A stretch of DNA of 64,000 nucleotides from an uncultured Bacilli bacterium (GCA_910586195.1 CAJUHO010000001.1:37327-101326); one strand, 5' to 3'; positions 8,625 through 17,789 are shown, counted from the stretch's first letter. Program-made: numbers and translations. Notes: a model not told the origin generated them from the letters alone.

Positions 8625-8951
8625 TTATTTTTTATCTATATTCAATTTATCGCCAATCTTTAAGGACATGGTGCTATTTACAGGCAAAACAAATGTATAA
8701 TATACTTTACGTTTAAAAAAAATTCTCTTTTCACTTCGTAGTTTTGGATAAAGATATAATATTTTATAATTTTTATCTGTCATGACTACATCTACTGGTT
8801 GGCAATAAAAATAAGTACTAAAGTATCTTTTTTTAGGATAGCAAAGTCCTGTTGTAATTGTTTCAAGGCGCCATGTATAGCCCTTTATTCGTTCCCATTT
8901 CTTTGTTAAAACTTCTATAGGTATTCTTTTTTTATTGATAATTACTTTCAT
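8625..8951 (-). CDS. divergent DUF192-like protein
   Basis: This 108-residue protein has no signal peptide. It has the layout of the DUF192 fold: WERIKGYTWR near the start, then a GLCYPKKRYFST block. VDVVMTDKNYKILYLYP corresponds to the usual xDVxFxDxxxxI strand, and the end (PVNSTMSLKIGDKLNI) is a typical closing GxxxxLxxGDxL pattern. Sequence similarity is weak, so the assignment is tentative; the family has no firmly established activity. It is the only minus-strand gene between 2.8 and 20 kb and may be monocistronic. Confidence 0.6.
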   Translation of the reverse strand: MKVIINKKRIPIEVLTKKWERIKGYTWRLETITTGLCYPKKRYFSTYFYCQPVDVVMTDKNYKILYLYPKLRSEKRIFFKRKVYYTFVLPVNSTMSLKIGDKLNIDKK

Positions 8952-9013
8952 ATAAATTCACTCTCTTCTTTAATTTTAGAATACCAACTTTTTTAAAATA
9001 TTGCAAATAACTA

Positions 9014-9042
9014 TTGCAAAATATAGTCTTTTGTGATAAAAT
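9014..9042 (+). promoter_or_regulatory. predicted housekeeping promoter of the sigma gene
   Basis: TTGCAA (9014-9019) and TAAAAT (9037-9042) are spaced by 17 bases and lie 28 bases before the sigma factor start. Confidence 0.6.
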
Positions 9043-9069
9043 ATGCACTGCCAATAAAGGGGTGAGTTT

Positions 9070-10368
9070 ATGGAAAATAAAGAAGTAAATAATAAGCAAA
9101 AAGAAGAAAGAGGGAAAGTTTTCAGCCTTATTGACGGGAATTTAGCAGTAGGTGGAGAAGGAAGTGCTGTAATTGATGAAAATTTATTAATTTTAGATAG
9201 GTTGATGGATTTATTTCAAAAATTAGATTTACCGCTAGAGATGTCGTTTCTTTCTAATCTTATAAATGATTGGCCTACTTTAAATATTATTGTAGAAAAT
9301 GTTATTGAAAAAAACATAAATAAAGTTAGGGCGGGTAATTTAGAAAGTATTTCGTCAAACTGGAGAACCAGAGTATTACTAGAAGCATATTGTGAATTAC
9401 ATGGTATAGAGGGATATGATGTTGACCAAGCTCCAGCCTATGATTATTTACTGAGTGCACCACATGATATTATGGCTCAAACACTTCCAGCACTAGAGAA
9501 AAGTGAAGTCAATGCTTTAATTAAGCAGTATCTGGAGGGAAATAAAAAGGCAGGAGAAAAATTAATTCGCTCTCATTTAACCTTGGTTGATCATATTGCA
9601 GGAAGGTATCAAGGTAGAGGACATGACTATGAGGATTTAATTCAAAATGGGTGTGTAGGTTTATTAAAGGCAATAGAGAAATTTGATTTTGAAAGAGAAA
9701 AGAGTCTTACTACTATTGCATATATTGAAATAAAACATGAAGTTGTTCGTCAATTAAATAAAAACGGTAAGCTTACCAAAATTCCCGATGGTACCAACGA
9801 TATAATTAAAAAGATAAAAAAATATAAGGAGGTAATTTCTCAAATTCAGGAGGAAATGGACAGGATGCCAAGCATACAAGAAATTGCTAATAGATTACAA
9901 ATGACTACTAAGGAAGTAGGACAATTACAGTTTTTGTCTACTAATTTCCTTAGTATAAACGAACAAGCCTACCTTTCTACAAAGGATCAGGAAGATTGTG
10001 AACTTGGAGATTTGATTTGTAATGAGGAAATTTCGATGGAGGAAGAAGTAATTAGAAATGTAATGCAGAAGGAAGTACAGCAATTATTTCAGGCTTGTGA
10101 ATTATCTGAATATCAGAGAAATATTCTAAATTTACGTTTTGGACTAGATGGTAATCCTATTTTTACACAACGAAAACTTGCTGAAAAGTACAATGTTTCT
10201 CAAGCTTCAATATATCAAAATGAAAAAAAGGCTCTTAATAAATTGAGAAGAATGAAAAATGTTGCTTGTTTTGCCAATTATATGGATAATCCAGATGCTA
10301 GTTTAGAATTTCTTAAAAATAGTCGTTATCAAGGGATAAAGGATAAAGCAAAAGTTAAGACTAAATAG
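9070..10368 (+). CDS. sigma-70 family factor with long N-terminal extension
   Basis: This 432-residue protein has region 2 at about residues 165-235 (LIRSHLTLVDHIAGRYQ; DYEDLIQNGCVGLLKAIEKFD; TIAYIEIKHEVVRQL). Region 3 is about 245-300, and region 4 about 335-395 (ILNLRFGLDG; QRKLAEKYNVSQASIYQNEKKALNKLR). The first 155 residues do not look like region 1.1 or 1.2 of a primary sigma, so this is an alternative sigma of group 3 type with an extra domain. The target regulon is unknown. It has its own promoter and is immediately followed by a 6S RNA, itself an RNA polymerase regulator. The start follows AAAGGGGTGAG. Confidence 0.85.
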   Translation: MENKEVNNKQKEERGKVFSLIDGNLAVGGEGSAVIDENLLILDRLMDLFQKLDLPLEMSFLSNLINDWPTLNIIVENVIEKNINKVRAGNLESISSNWRTRVLLEAYCELHGIEGYDVDQAPAYDYLLSAPHDIMAQTLPALEKSEVNALIKQYLEGNKKAGEKLIRSHLTLVDHIAGRYQGRGHDYEDLIQNGCVGLLKAIEKFDFEREKSLTTIAYIEIKHEVVRQLNKNGKLTKIPDGTNDIIKKIKKYKEVISQIQEEMDRMPSIQEIANRLQMTTKEVGQLQFLSTNFLSINEQAYLSTKDQEDCELGDLICNEEISMEEEVIRNVMQKEVQQLFQACELSEYQRNILNLRFGLDGNPIFTQRKLAEKYNVSQASIYQNEKKALNKLRRMKNVACFANYMDNPDASLEFLKNSRYQGIKDKAKVKTK

Positions 10369-10371
10369 TAT

Positions 10372-10552
10372 GGATGTGTTTGCTTTAGTTTGGGCTAACA
10401 TCTGAGGCGGCAAATTCCACTTTTTGTGGCACTAGCCATAATAGGGGAAGAATAGAGGATTCGTTATCCGATGAAAATCACTATTCCTCACGAAGGTCTG
10501 AATTATTTCAAAATCTTTATTATGATGGAAGATTTAGGCAGGGTGTAATATT
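10372..10552 (+). ncRNA. ssrS: 6S RNA
   Basis: A 180-base non-coding stretch follows the sigma gene. Its order of conserved blocks resembles E. coli 6S: GGATGTGTTTGC near the 5' end, a GGGCTAACATCTGAGGCGG block, then a CCAC-loop-GTGG hairpin (10418-10436) followed by CACT and the central region. The 3' end (GGCAGGGTGT) can pair with the 5' end through G-U rich pairs. 6S RNA mimics an open promoter and sequesters holoenzyme. The call rests on memory of the E. coli sequence. A covariance search would settle it. Ends are approximate. Confidence 0.68.
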
Positions 10553-10554
10553 TG

Positions 10555-10600
10555 AAAAAGGTAGCAAAATATTTGATTTTGTTGCTTTTTATTTTTATAC
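10555..10600 (+). terminator. intrinsic terminator of the 6S RNA unit
   Basis: AAAAAGGTAGCAAAAT and ATTTTGTTGCTTTTT form a long, slightly imperfect stem with an ATTTG loop, followed by TATTTTT. Confidence 0.75.
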
Positions 10601-10657
10601 TAGCAAAATGAAGTGACATGTGATATTATAATAGGGAATTATAAAGGAGGTAAAACT

Positions 10658-11380
10658 ATGAGTGGACATTCTAAATGGGCTAAGATTCATCGTGCAAAAG
10701 GAGCAGCAGATCAAGCAAGAGGTAAAGTGTTTCAGAAGCTAGCTAAAGAGCTTTATGTGGCAGCAAAACTTGGCGTACCAGATCCAGACCAAAATCCCTC
10801 TCTTCGTATGATTGTAGAAAAGGCTCGTGGGGCTAATATGCCTAAAGATAATATTCAAAAAGCAATTGATAAGGCAAAAGGCGCAGGAGACTCTGAAAAC
10901 TATGAGTCTATTCGTTATGAGGGGTATGGTCCAAAAGGGATTGCAGTTATTGTAGACTGTTTAACGGATAACAAAAATAGAACAGCGGCGGAGGTGCGTA
11001 ATGCGTTTACAAAACGAGGAGGAAATTTAGGCACTAGTGGTTCTGTAAGTTATATGTTTCATCGTACTGGAAATATTGAAATTCCTAAAGATTATGAAGA
11101 GGAAGAATCTATGATGATAGCCCTTGATGCAGGGGCCGAGGACTTTGAAGTTTTAGATAATTCTTATTTAATTACAACAAAACCAGAGGATTTTATTTCT
11201 GTAAAAGATGCATTAGAGCAAAATGGAATTGTTGATTTTTTATCAAGCGAAGTTACTTTTATCCCTGATAATTATATTGAATTAGCTGATGAGGATAAAG
11301 AAAAAGTGTACAGTATGATTGAACAGCTAGAAGATTTAGATGATGTACAAGATGTTTATTGTAATTTAAAAGATGAATAG
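10658..11380 (+). CDS. yebC: YebC/PmpR family protein
   Basis: The 240-residue protein begins MSGHSKWAKIHRAKGAAD, the family signature, at ATG 10658 behind AAAGGAGG; the longer frame opening at 10613 is spurious. Other family blocks are NPSLRMIVEKARGANMPKDNI, YEGYGPKGIAVIVDCLTDN and GTSGSVSYMFHRTG. YebC-type proteins were described as transcription regulators. More recent work links members to translation of difficult motifs on the ribosome, so I leave the mechanism open. It is monocistronic: a 6S terminator precedes it and a new promoter follows. Confidence 0.95.
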   Translation: MSGHSKWAKIHRAKGAADQARGKVFQKLAKELYVAAKLGVPDPDQNPSLRMIVEKARGANMPKDNIQKAIDKAKGAGDSENYESIRYEGYGPKGIAVIVDCLTDNKNRTAAEVRNAFTKRGGNLGTSGSVSYMFHRTGNIEIPKDYEEEESMMIALDAGAEDFEVLDNSYLITTKPEDFISVKDALEQNGIVDFLSSEVTFIPDNYIELADEDKEKVYSMIEQLEDLDDVQDVYCNLKDE

Positions 11381-11387
11381 GATGGAC

Positions 11388-11416
11388 TTGAACATTTTTA
11401 TAAACTGTGTTATAAG
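11388..11416 (+). promoter_or_regulatory. predicted promoter of the Ile T-box operon
   Basis: TTGAAC (11388-11393), 17-base spacer, TATAAG (11411-11416), just upstream of the T-box leader. Confidence 0.65.
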
Positions 11417-11427
11417 TATAAATATGT

Positions 11428-11643
11428 GAATAAAAACAAGTGCGAAAGACGGGAATATAAGTTGTCTTGAAGAGAGTTTGTGGTTGGTGAAAACAAATAG
11501 ATAGCTATATTCTAGATCACTTTCAAGTGTGTTTTATGGATAAGATAAAACCGGTAACGCGTTATAGTTTAGAGAGCATAAAGTCTATGAATTAAGGTGG
11601 TACCGCGAGATTTCGTCCTTAAGAAGTAGACTTTTCTTTTTTT
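11428..11643 (+). promoter_or_regulatory. T-box leader, isoleucine specifier
   Basis: The leader shows the stem I apical block (AGAGAGTTTGTGGTTGGTGAA from 11471) and the T-box sequence AAGGTGGTACCGCG at 11594-11607. A terminator stem pairs 11580-11587 with 11627-11634 and AATTAAGG with CCTTAA, ending in a T tract. The likely specifier is ATC at 11516-11518, the same distance from the apical block as GCT in the alanine leader further on. Uncharged tRNA-Ile would stabilise the antiterminator. The first gene reached is a cation antiporter; ileS is second. Confidence 0.93.
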
Positions 11644-11657
11644 GAGGAGGAAGTAAA

Positions 11658-12608
11658 ATGATTGTACAAATAATACTATTAATCGTAGGATTTATTATTT
11701 TAATTAAGGGGGCAGATATTTTTGTAGATGGTGCTAGTGGAGTTGCCAAAAACTTTAAGGTATCTAAGATGCTTATCGGATTAACCATTGTTGCTTTTGG
11801 AACTTCAGCACCAGAGTTTGCAGTAAGCATTAAATCTTTGTTAAAAGGAAGTGGAGATATTGTCTTAGGAAATGTAATAGGAAGTAATATTTTAAATATT
11901 TTGTTAATTTTGGGAATATCTGCTATGGTACATGCTTTGAGTGTAAAAAATAATACAGTAAAAAAAGAACTGCCTATTACTTTGCTTATGACTACTGTGT
12001 TTTCAGTATTATTATCGGATCATATCTTTGATTCTAAAATTACGAATGCATTTACTAGAAGCGATGGAATTATTTTGTTATTATTTTTCTTAGTGTTTAT
12101 TTATTATTTAATCTCTGTTATGCGTAAGAAGGTTGATGATGACAGTGATGGTGAAACAATGCCACTAGTAAAAGCATTCCTGTTTACTGTTGTGGGTATA
12201 ATTTCTATTATTTTAGGAAGTAATTTGGTGGTAGATTCAGCATCCTTTATTGCTACAGAAATGGGAGTAAGTGAGAGACTGATTAGTCTTACGATTATTG
12301 CTTTAGGAACTTCTTTGCCAGAATTGGTTACTTCTGTTTTAGCAACAAGAAAAGGAGAGTATGATATTGCTATTGGTAATGTTGTTGGTAGTAATATCTT
12401 TAACATTGGAATGGTAATTGGTTTGCCTGTTACTTTGTTGGGGGGCATTTCACATTTAACATTTAATAGTATTGATTTGATTGTAATGATTATCTCGGCA
12501 ATATTATTGTTCTTATTTTCTTTTAAAGATTATAAGATTTCTAGAAAAGAAGGATTCGTTTTTTTAACATTGTTTGTTGTATATTATAGTTATGTTATTT
12601 TTAGTTAG
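11658..12608 (+). CDS. CaCA family calcium/sodium antiporter
   Basis: This 316-residue membrane protein has about ten membrane helices in two inverted repeats. The alpha-1 repeat is GLTIVAFGTSAPEFAVS with GNVIGSNILNI; the alpha-2 repeat is SLTIIALGTSLPELVTS with GNVVGSNIFNI. These supply the ion-coordinating Glu/Asn/Ser residues of YrbG-type exchangers. It should exchange Na+ (or H+) for Ca2+ across the cytoplasmic membrane. It sits between the Ile T-box and ileS, 27 bases upstream of the latter, so its expression should rise on isoleucine starvation. The start follows TTGAGGAGG. Confidence 0.93.
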   Translation: MIVQIILLIVGFIILIKGADIFVDGASGVAKNFKVSKMLIGLTIVAFGTSAPEFAVSIKSLLKGSGDIVLGNVIGSNILNILLILGISAMVHALSVKNNTVKKELPITLLMTTVFSVLLSDHIFDSKITNAFTRSDGIILLLFFLVFIYYLISVMRKKVDDDSDGETMPLVKAFLFTVVGIISIILGSNLVVDSASFIATEMGVSERLISLTIIALGTSLPELVTSVLATRKGEYDIAIGNVVGSNIFNIGMVIGLPVTLLGGISHLTFNSIDLIVMIISAILLFLFSFKDYKISRKEGFVFLTLFVVYYSYVIFS

Positions 12609-12635
12609 AGGATAGAATGAAAGGTGATGATATTT

Positions 12636-15600
12636 ATGGAATTTGAAAAATTAGAAAAAGGGACAGTTAGTGAAGTTGAAAAAAGATATATAGATTTTTG
12701 GGAGAGAGAAAAGATATTCCAAAAATCAATAGATACAAAAGAAAAGGGAAAAAAATATGTATTTTATGATGGACCTGCTACTGCGAATGGACACCCAGGT
12801 TTGCATCATATGTTAGCTAAATTTTTAAAAGATTCTTTTTGTAAGTATGAAACAATGAAAGGAAACCGAGTAGTTCGTAAAGTTGGTTGGGATACACATG
12901 GCTTACCAGTTGAGCTACAGGTAGAAAAAGAGTTAGGCTTTTCTGATAAAAAGGATATTGAGTCATATGGGATAGGAGAATTTAACCAAAAATGTCGCGA
13001 AAATGTATGGAAAAATGAGAAGTCTTTTTCTGATTTGACAAAAAAGATGGGACAATTTATTGACTTAGAACATCCTTATGTAACATATGATAATGATTAT
13101 ATTGAAACAGAATGGTGGATTTTAAAGAAGTTTTTTGATGAAGGGTATTTTTATGAAGGTAGTAAAATATTACCATATTGTCCTAGATGTGGAACAGGAT
13201 TAGCCTCTCATGAAGTAGCACAAGGTTATAAAGATGTTGATACTAATACTGTTATTGTTCCTATGAAGAAAAAGGGAGAAGATGTATATTTTTTAGTATG
13301 GACGACTACCCCTTGGACTTTAATCAGCAATGTAGCATTATGTGTAAACCCTAATGAAGAATATGTTCAAGTAAAATCCTTAGGATATCAATTTATTTTA
13401 GCAAAAGCCCTTGTTTCTAGTGTATTGGGAGAAGAAGTTGAAGTAGTAAAGACATATTTGGGAAAAGATTTGGAGTATATGGAATATGAACAATTAATTC
13501 CTGAATTAAAGGTAGATGGACGGGCATTTTTTGTAGCAGTGGATGAATATGTAACAATGGAAGATGGTACAGGAATTGTTCACCTAGCGCCAGCTTTTGG
13601 AGAGGATGATAATAGAGTAGGTGTTAAGTATCAACTGCCTTACGTCAATCCAGTGGGCGAAGATGGAAAATATTTAGAAGGACCATGGAAGGGAATGTTC
13701 GTATTTGACGCTGACCTTGAAATTATTAAATATTTGAAAGAGAATAATAAATTGTTTAAAAAGCAAAAAATAAAACATAATTATCCTCATTGTTGGCGTT
13801 GTTCCACACCACTAATTTATTATTCTAAGCCATCATTTTATCTTGCCATTACAAAATTTCAAGATAAAATTATTGCAGCCAATAAAAAGGTATGTTGGCA
13901 TCCATCTTATGTTGGTGAGAAAAGGTTTGGAAATTGGTTGGAAAATTTAAAAGATTGGGCAATTTCTAGAAATCGTTATTGGGGAACTCCTCTTCCTTTA
14001 TGGAGATGTAGCTGTGGGAAAGATATTATGATAGGATCTCGTAAACAGCTTGTAGAGATGGCTAGTGAAAAAATAGATGAGTCTATAGAACTTCATCGTC
14101 CTTTTGTAGATGATATTCATATAACTTGTCCTGATTGTGGTCAGGTTATGCATAGGGTTTCAGATGTTATTGATTGCTGGTTTGATTCTGGTTCTATGCC
14201 TTTTGCACAATACCATTATCCTTTTGAAAATGAGAATATTTTTGAGGATCAGTTTCCAGCAGATTTTATTTGTGAGGGCATTGATCAAACTCGCGGATGG
14301 TTTTATACACTATTAGTAATTTCTACTTTTTTGAAGGGATGTGCCCCATATAGAAATGTTTTAGTAAATGATTTGGTACAGGATGCCGAGGGAAAGAAGA
14401 TGAGCAAATCAAAAGGAAACATTGTAGAACCATTTACGACTATGGAAAAATATGGTGCCGATACTGTCCGCTTTTATTTGGCATATGTCTCTCCTGTCTG
14501 GACACCTTTGAAATTTGACGAAGAGGGCTTGAAGGAAATCTATTCTAAATATTTCTCTACCTTTAAAAACACTTATGCTTTCTTTTCGATGTATGCGAAT
14601 GCAGATCATATTGATCCAAGGGAATATGATATTCCTATTAGTAAACGGGAATTTAGTGATCGATTTATCCTATCTAAATTGAATCGTTTAATTAAAGATG
14701 TAACAAATGATTATGAGGAGTATGATTTAAATAAAGTAGCACGTGCCATTGTACCATTTTTAAATGATGACTTATCTAATTGGTATATTCGTAGCAACCG
14801 AAGAAGATTTTGGTCTGCTCAGTTGGATGAATCTAAAAAGGCTGTTTATTTGACTCTTTATGAGGTGTTAGTTACATTATCAAAACTAGTAGCGCCAATT
14901 ACGCCATTTATTGCAGAAGAAGTTTATCAAAAATTAACAAATGAAGAATCTGTTCATTTAACAAGTTATCCAACAGTAGATGAGTCATTGATAAATGATG
15001 ATGTAGAAGCTTGTATGAATTTGGTACGAGATATTTGTTCGCTAGGCCGTTTTGCTAGAGAAGAGGCGGGAATTAAAGTTCGTCAGCCAATTAGTAAACT
15101 AATTTTGTCAGAAGATGATAAAGATAAGATAGAAAAACTACTTCCAATTATTCAAGAGGAATTAAATGTAAAAGAAATTGTTTTTCAAGAGGATATGAGT
15201 AAATATTTAGATTACATTGTTAAGCCAAACTTTAAGGTTTTAGGTAAAAAGTTAGGTTCTGATATTAAAGAGTTACAATTGAAACTACAAAATCTTGAAA
15301 AAGAGGAAATAACATCTCTTCAAAAAGGCTCTCTTACTATAACAGTAGCAGGAAATGAATTAATATTGGACTCATCTTCTGTAATTATTACATTAAAACA
15401 AAAAGAGGGATATGCTTCTAGTAGTAACGAGAAAACTTGCGTAGTTTTAGATACTACTTTAACAGAAGAGCTGATTTTGGAAGGTTTGGCTCGCGAATTT
15501 GTTCGTAATGTTCAAGCATTGAGAAAAGAGGCAGATTTTGAAATTACAGATCATATTGCCGTTTATTATGATGGAGACTCTGAATTAGATCAAATGTTAG

Positions 15601-15725
15601 AAGTATACAAAGAATATGTTATGAGGGAAACAATTGCAGAGGAAATCATAAGAAAAGAGCTAAATATAGAAGAAGTAGCGCTTAATGATATTAACGGAAA
15701 AATTCAAGTAGAGAGAAGAAAATAA
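12636..15725 (+). CDS. ileS: isoleucyl-tRNA synthetase
   Basis: This class I synthetase of about 1029 residues charges tRNA-Ile. It has the HIGH-like motif in DGPATANGHPGLHHMLAK and the GWDTHGLPVE block. Zinc-type CPRC and later CxxC pairs are visible, as is a CP1 editing domain with TTTPWTL. The KMSKS loop is at residues 588-592 (KKMSKSKGNI). Length and the GHPGLHH form resemble the type 2 (eukaryote-like) enzymes, several of which are poorly inhibited by mupirocin; that property is inference. The frame can open at 12624/12627, but AAAGGTGATG favours ATG 12636. The gene ends at a strong terminator. Confidence 0.96.
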   Translation: MEFEKLEKGTVSEVEKRYIDFWEREKIFQKSIDTKEKGKKYVFYDGPATANGHPGLHHMLAKFLKDSFCKYETMKGNRVVRKVGWDTHGLPVELQVEKELGFSDKKDIESYGIGEFNQKCRENVWKNEKSFSDLTKKMGQFIDLEHPYVTYDNDYIETEWWILKKFFDEGYFYEGSKILPYCPRCGTGLASHEVAQGYKDVDTNTVIVPMKKKGEDVYFLVWTTTPWTLISNVALCVNPNEEYVQVKSLGYQFILAKALVSSVLGEEVEVVKTYLGKDLEYMEYEQLIPELKVDGRAFFVAVDEYVTMEDGTGIVHLAPAFGEDDNRVGVKYQLPYVNPVGEDGKYLEGPWKGMFVFDADLEIIKYLKENNKLFKKQKIKHNYPHCWRCSTPLIYYSKPSFYLAITKFQDKIIAANKKVCWHPSYVGEKRFGNWLENLKDWAISRNRYWGTPLPLWRCSCGKDIMIGSRKQLVEMASEKIDESIELHRPFVDDIHITCPDCGQVMHRVSDVIDCWFDSGSMPFAQYHYPFENENIFEDQFPADFICEGIDQTRGWFYTLLVISTFLKGCAPYRNVLVNDLVQDAEGKKMSKSKGNIVEPFTTMEKYGADTVRFYLAYVSPVWTPLKFDEEGLKEIYSKYFSTFKNTYAFFSMYANADHIDPREYDIPISKREFSDRFILSKLNRLIKDVTNDYEEYDLNKVARAIVPFLNDDLSNWYIRSNRRRFWSAQLDESKKAVYLTLYEVLVTLSKLVAPITPFIAEEVYQKLTNEESVHLTSYPTVDESLINDDVEACMNLVRDICSLGRFAREEAGIKVRQPISKLILSEDDKDKIEKLLPIIQEELNVKEIVFQEDMSKYLDYIVKPNFKVLGKKLGSDIKELQLKLQNLEKEEITSLQKGSLTITVAGNELILDSSSVIITLKQKEGYASSSNEKTCVVLDTTLTEELILEGLAREFVRNVQALRKEADFEITDHIAVYYDGDSELDQMLEVYKEYVMRETIAEEIIRKELNIEEVALNDINGKIQVERRK

Positions 15726-15747
15726 GAATTCATTCTCTCTTTTTTTG
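15710..15747 (+). terminator. intrinsic terminator of ileS
   Basis: AGAGAGAA (15710-15717) pairs with TTCTCTCT (15733-15740), followed by six Ts. The 5' arm lies in the last codons of ileS. Confidence 0.85.
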
Positions 15748-15827
15748 TTGGGGATTGATAAAATTTACTTTTCAAAACTTTTTAAATATAGTAGAATAGT
15801 AAATGGATAGTAGGATAGGGTGATAGT

Positions 15828-17621
15828 ATGCTTATAGATGTTGATTTAGATGTTTTAAATTTTATTTTAAATCCTAATTATGATGATATAAAGAGGCAGT
15901 TAGAATATATAAAAAAAGCTTATATAGCGGAATATGGAATACAAAATCGTAGAAAAATAGAAAAAAATTTTGGAAAGATTAATTATTTGTTTCTATCAGA
16001 GAAAAAAGATATGAAAAAGTTTATTGCAGATTTTGAAGAAACTATGGTAGTACAATTATATAAAAAATTATTATCGTCTTTTGGATATCAATATCCTATA
16101 TATATCGACGAGAAGAAAAATTTGAATTTTATTGAAAAAATTTTCGTAAATCATAATGTTTTGTTTTTTGAAAATGATAGAGATTTGGTGTTTTTTAAAG
16201 GACCTATTAAAAGTCAATTAATATCATTTATAGAGGATTGTCACGACAAAGAGAGAAAGACTTTTTTGAAAAAACAACTTAATTTCATTAAAACTGTTGA
16301 AAGAAAACATAATGCTATTCAAAAATTATTACAAGAAAAGAAGCAAGAAATTAGAAAAAGTGATCAACAAGAACAACACGAACATGACTCTATAGTAAAA
16401 TCATTTATTATAAATCATCCTATTTTTTTAACAGCTTCAGAGTTTAATTATATTAATCAATATCCTGATTATGATATAGCGTCTTTTTTACAAAAATCAA
16501 AATATTATAAGCATTTGGTTTCTGTCTCTGATGAGGGAATTAATATGGGAGATATTAAATATTTTAAACCAGATTATGACGAGGACGTTTATGCTCTTTT
16601 TGCTCGTAAGAATATTTTAGTGGATTTTGGTATTGATTCTACAAAATTAAATGTTGATATTCAAGATGGGGCGTCTCTTCTAGAAAAAATCAGATTTCCT
16701 CGTAATGCTAGTATGTCAGAGTTTTTTAAAGGTAGGCAGGCCCTTGATATCTTAGAAGATGAGATAAATTCTTATAATGATAAATATCAAAGCGTTGAAG
16801 ATAATTATCGTTACATTATTGGAAAGGAAGAATTTATTAATCAATATCTGTTGAGTGATGCTGTTGCGAATCGTACTTGTAATAAAGATATAAAAGATTT
16901 ATTAACGTTTACATCTCTAGATAAACAAAAAAGGGAAGGTATTTATAAATTTGTAAATAATTCTTTTCAAAATACTTCTTGTACAGGAGTTTGTGCTACA
17001 TATCTTCTAGATATGGATAAGCATCACAATTATATTGGAATTGAGTATATGGCATTAAATGTACTATCTTGCATAAGAGTAAACCCTAATCATAAATTGA
17101 ATTCTACTATGGACTATGTGTTATCTCATGAGGGTGGACATATTGCAACTATGTCAGATGAATATAGTGCTATTTCGGGGTTTGATCTTGAAAAAAAATA
17201 TACAAATTTAAATGAGTTATACAACCAATATAAAAATAAAAAGGTCAGGGAAAGATTGGCTGGTTATAGTGATAGTGTCTTAATAGCAGATAGTACAGCA
17301 GTAGAGAATATAGATTTATCTGTTCATAGCACAAATTATTTTTTGCTAGAGCCATTTATTCCTAAATATGAATCTGTATTTGAAGAGGCTTCTGTCAATA
17401 ACAATCCTGGTGTTTTAAAAGAGTCTTTGGGAGATGAAAATTTAGAACAGTTTCTTCTTGTTGTAAATGATTTCTATCATCAACAAGAAGAAATGCTGAA
17501 ACTTGGAAAATATATTTTTATTGAGAATTTTGATTATGTCCAAGACGTGAAACAGCAAGTACAAAATATAGTAGAACAGGTCGAATTAAGACATAGTAGT
17601 ACTTCAAATAAAAAGAAATAG
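15828..17621 (+). CDS. uncharacterised protein with HEXXH (HEGGH) motif
   Basis: This 597-residue protein has no signal peptide or membrane segment. The one clear motif is HEGGH at residues 434-438 in MDYVLSHEGGHIATM, preceded by a hydrophobic stretch as in zincin peptidases. A downstream EYSAISGF and a conserved-looking GYSDSVLIADSTAVENID could supply the third zinc ligand. The N-terminal 400 residues are helical, Lys/Glu-rich and M3-peptidase-like in texture, but I could not align them. A cytosolic metallopeptidase is the best guess. It stands alone between two terminators. Confidence 0.65.
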   Translation: MLIDVDLDVLNFILNPNYDDIKRQLEYIKKAYIAEYGIQNRRKIEKNFGKINYLFLSEKKDMKKFIADFEETMVVQLYKKLLSSFGYQYPIYIDEKKNLNFIEKIFVNHNVLFFENDRDLVFFKGPIKSQLISFIEDCHDKERKTFLKKQLNFIKTVERKHNAIQKLLQEKKQEIRKSDQQEQHEHDSIVKSFIINHPIFLTASEFNYINQYPDYDIASFLQKSKYYKHLVSVSDEGINMGDIKYFKPDYDEDVYALFARKNILVDFGIDSTKLNVDIQDGASLLEKIRFPRNASMSEFFKGRQALDILEDEINSYNDKYQSVEDNYRYIIGKEEFINQYLLSDAVANRTCNKDIKDLLTFTSLDKQKREGIYKFVNNSFQNTSCTGVCATYLLDMDKHHNYIGIEYMALNVLSCIRVNPNHKLNSTMDYVLSHEGGHIATMSDEYSAISGFDLEKKYTNLNELYNQYKNKKVRERLAGYSDSVLIADSTAVENIDLSVHSTNYFLLEPFIPKYESVFEEASVNNNPGVLKESLGDENLEQFLLVVNDFYHQQEEMLKLGKYIFIENFDYVQDVKQQVQNIVEQVELRHSSTSNKKK

Positions 17622-17655
17622 GAGAAAAGTAAGTCGGGTTTACTCCTGTTTTTTT
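17620..17655 (+). terminator. terminator after the HEGGH gene
   Basis: AGGAG (17620-17624) and CTCCT (17643-17647), extended by AAA/TTT, precede a seven-T run. Confidence 0.6.
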
Positions 17656-17708
17656 ATGCTATTGTTATTATTTATAAATATAAAGGTATGAATGGAATAT
17701 CTTTCTTC

Positions 17709-17738
17709 TTGCTAATGGAATATAATCAATGGTACAAT
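17709..17738 (+). promoter_or_regulatory. predicted promoter of the HEAT/GT2 pair
   Basis: TTGCTA (17709-17714), 18-base spacer, TACAAT (17733-17738). Its position downstream of ATG 17688 argues that the HEAT gene starts at 17790. Confidence 0.5.
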
Positions 17739-17789
17739 GTTGTTATCAATATTAAGTTTGCAAGTTCAAATAGGAAAGGTAGTAGTCTC

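Noticed and set aside
8558..8700. 43-codon frame (MGNDTSSGG start) on the + strand
   Set aside because: No ribosome site, and its 3' half is antisense to the DUF192-like gene.
12104..12448. 114-residue antisense frame in the antiporter gene
   Set aside because: Antisense of a clear membrane protein gene, with no start signals.
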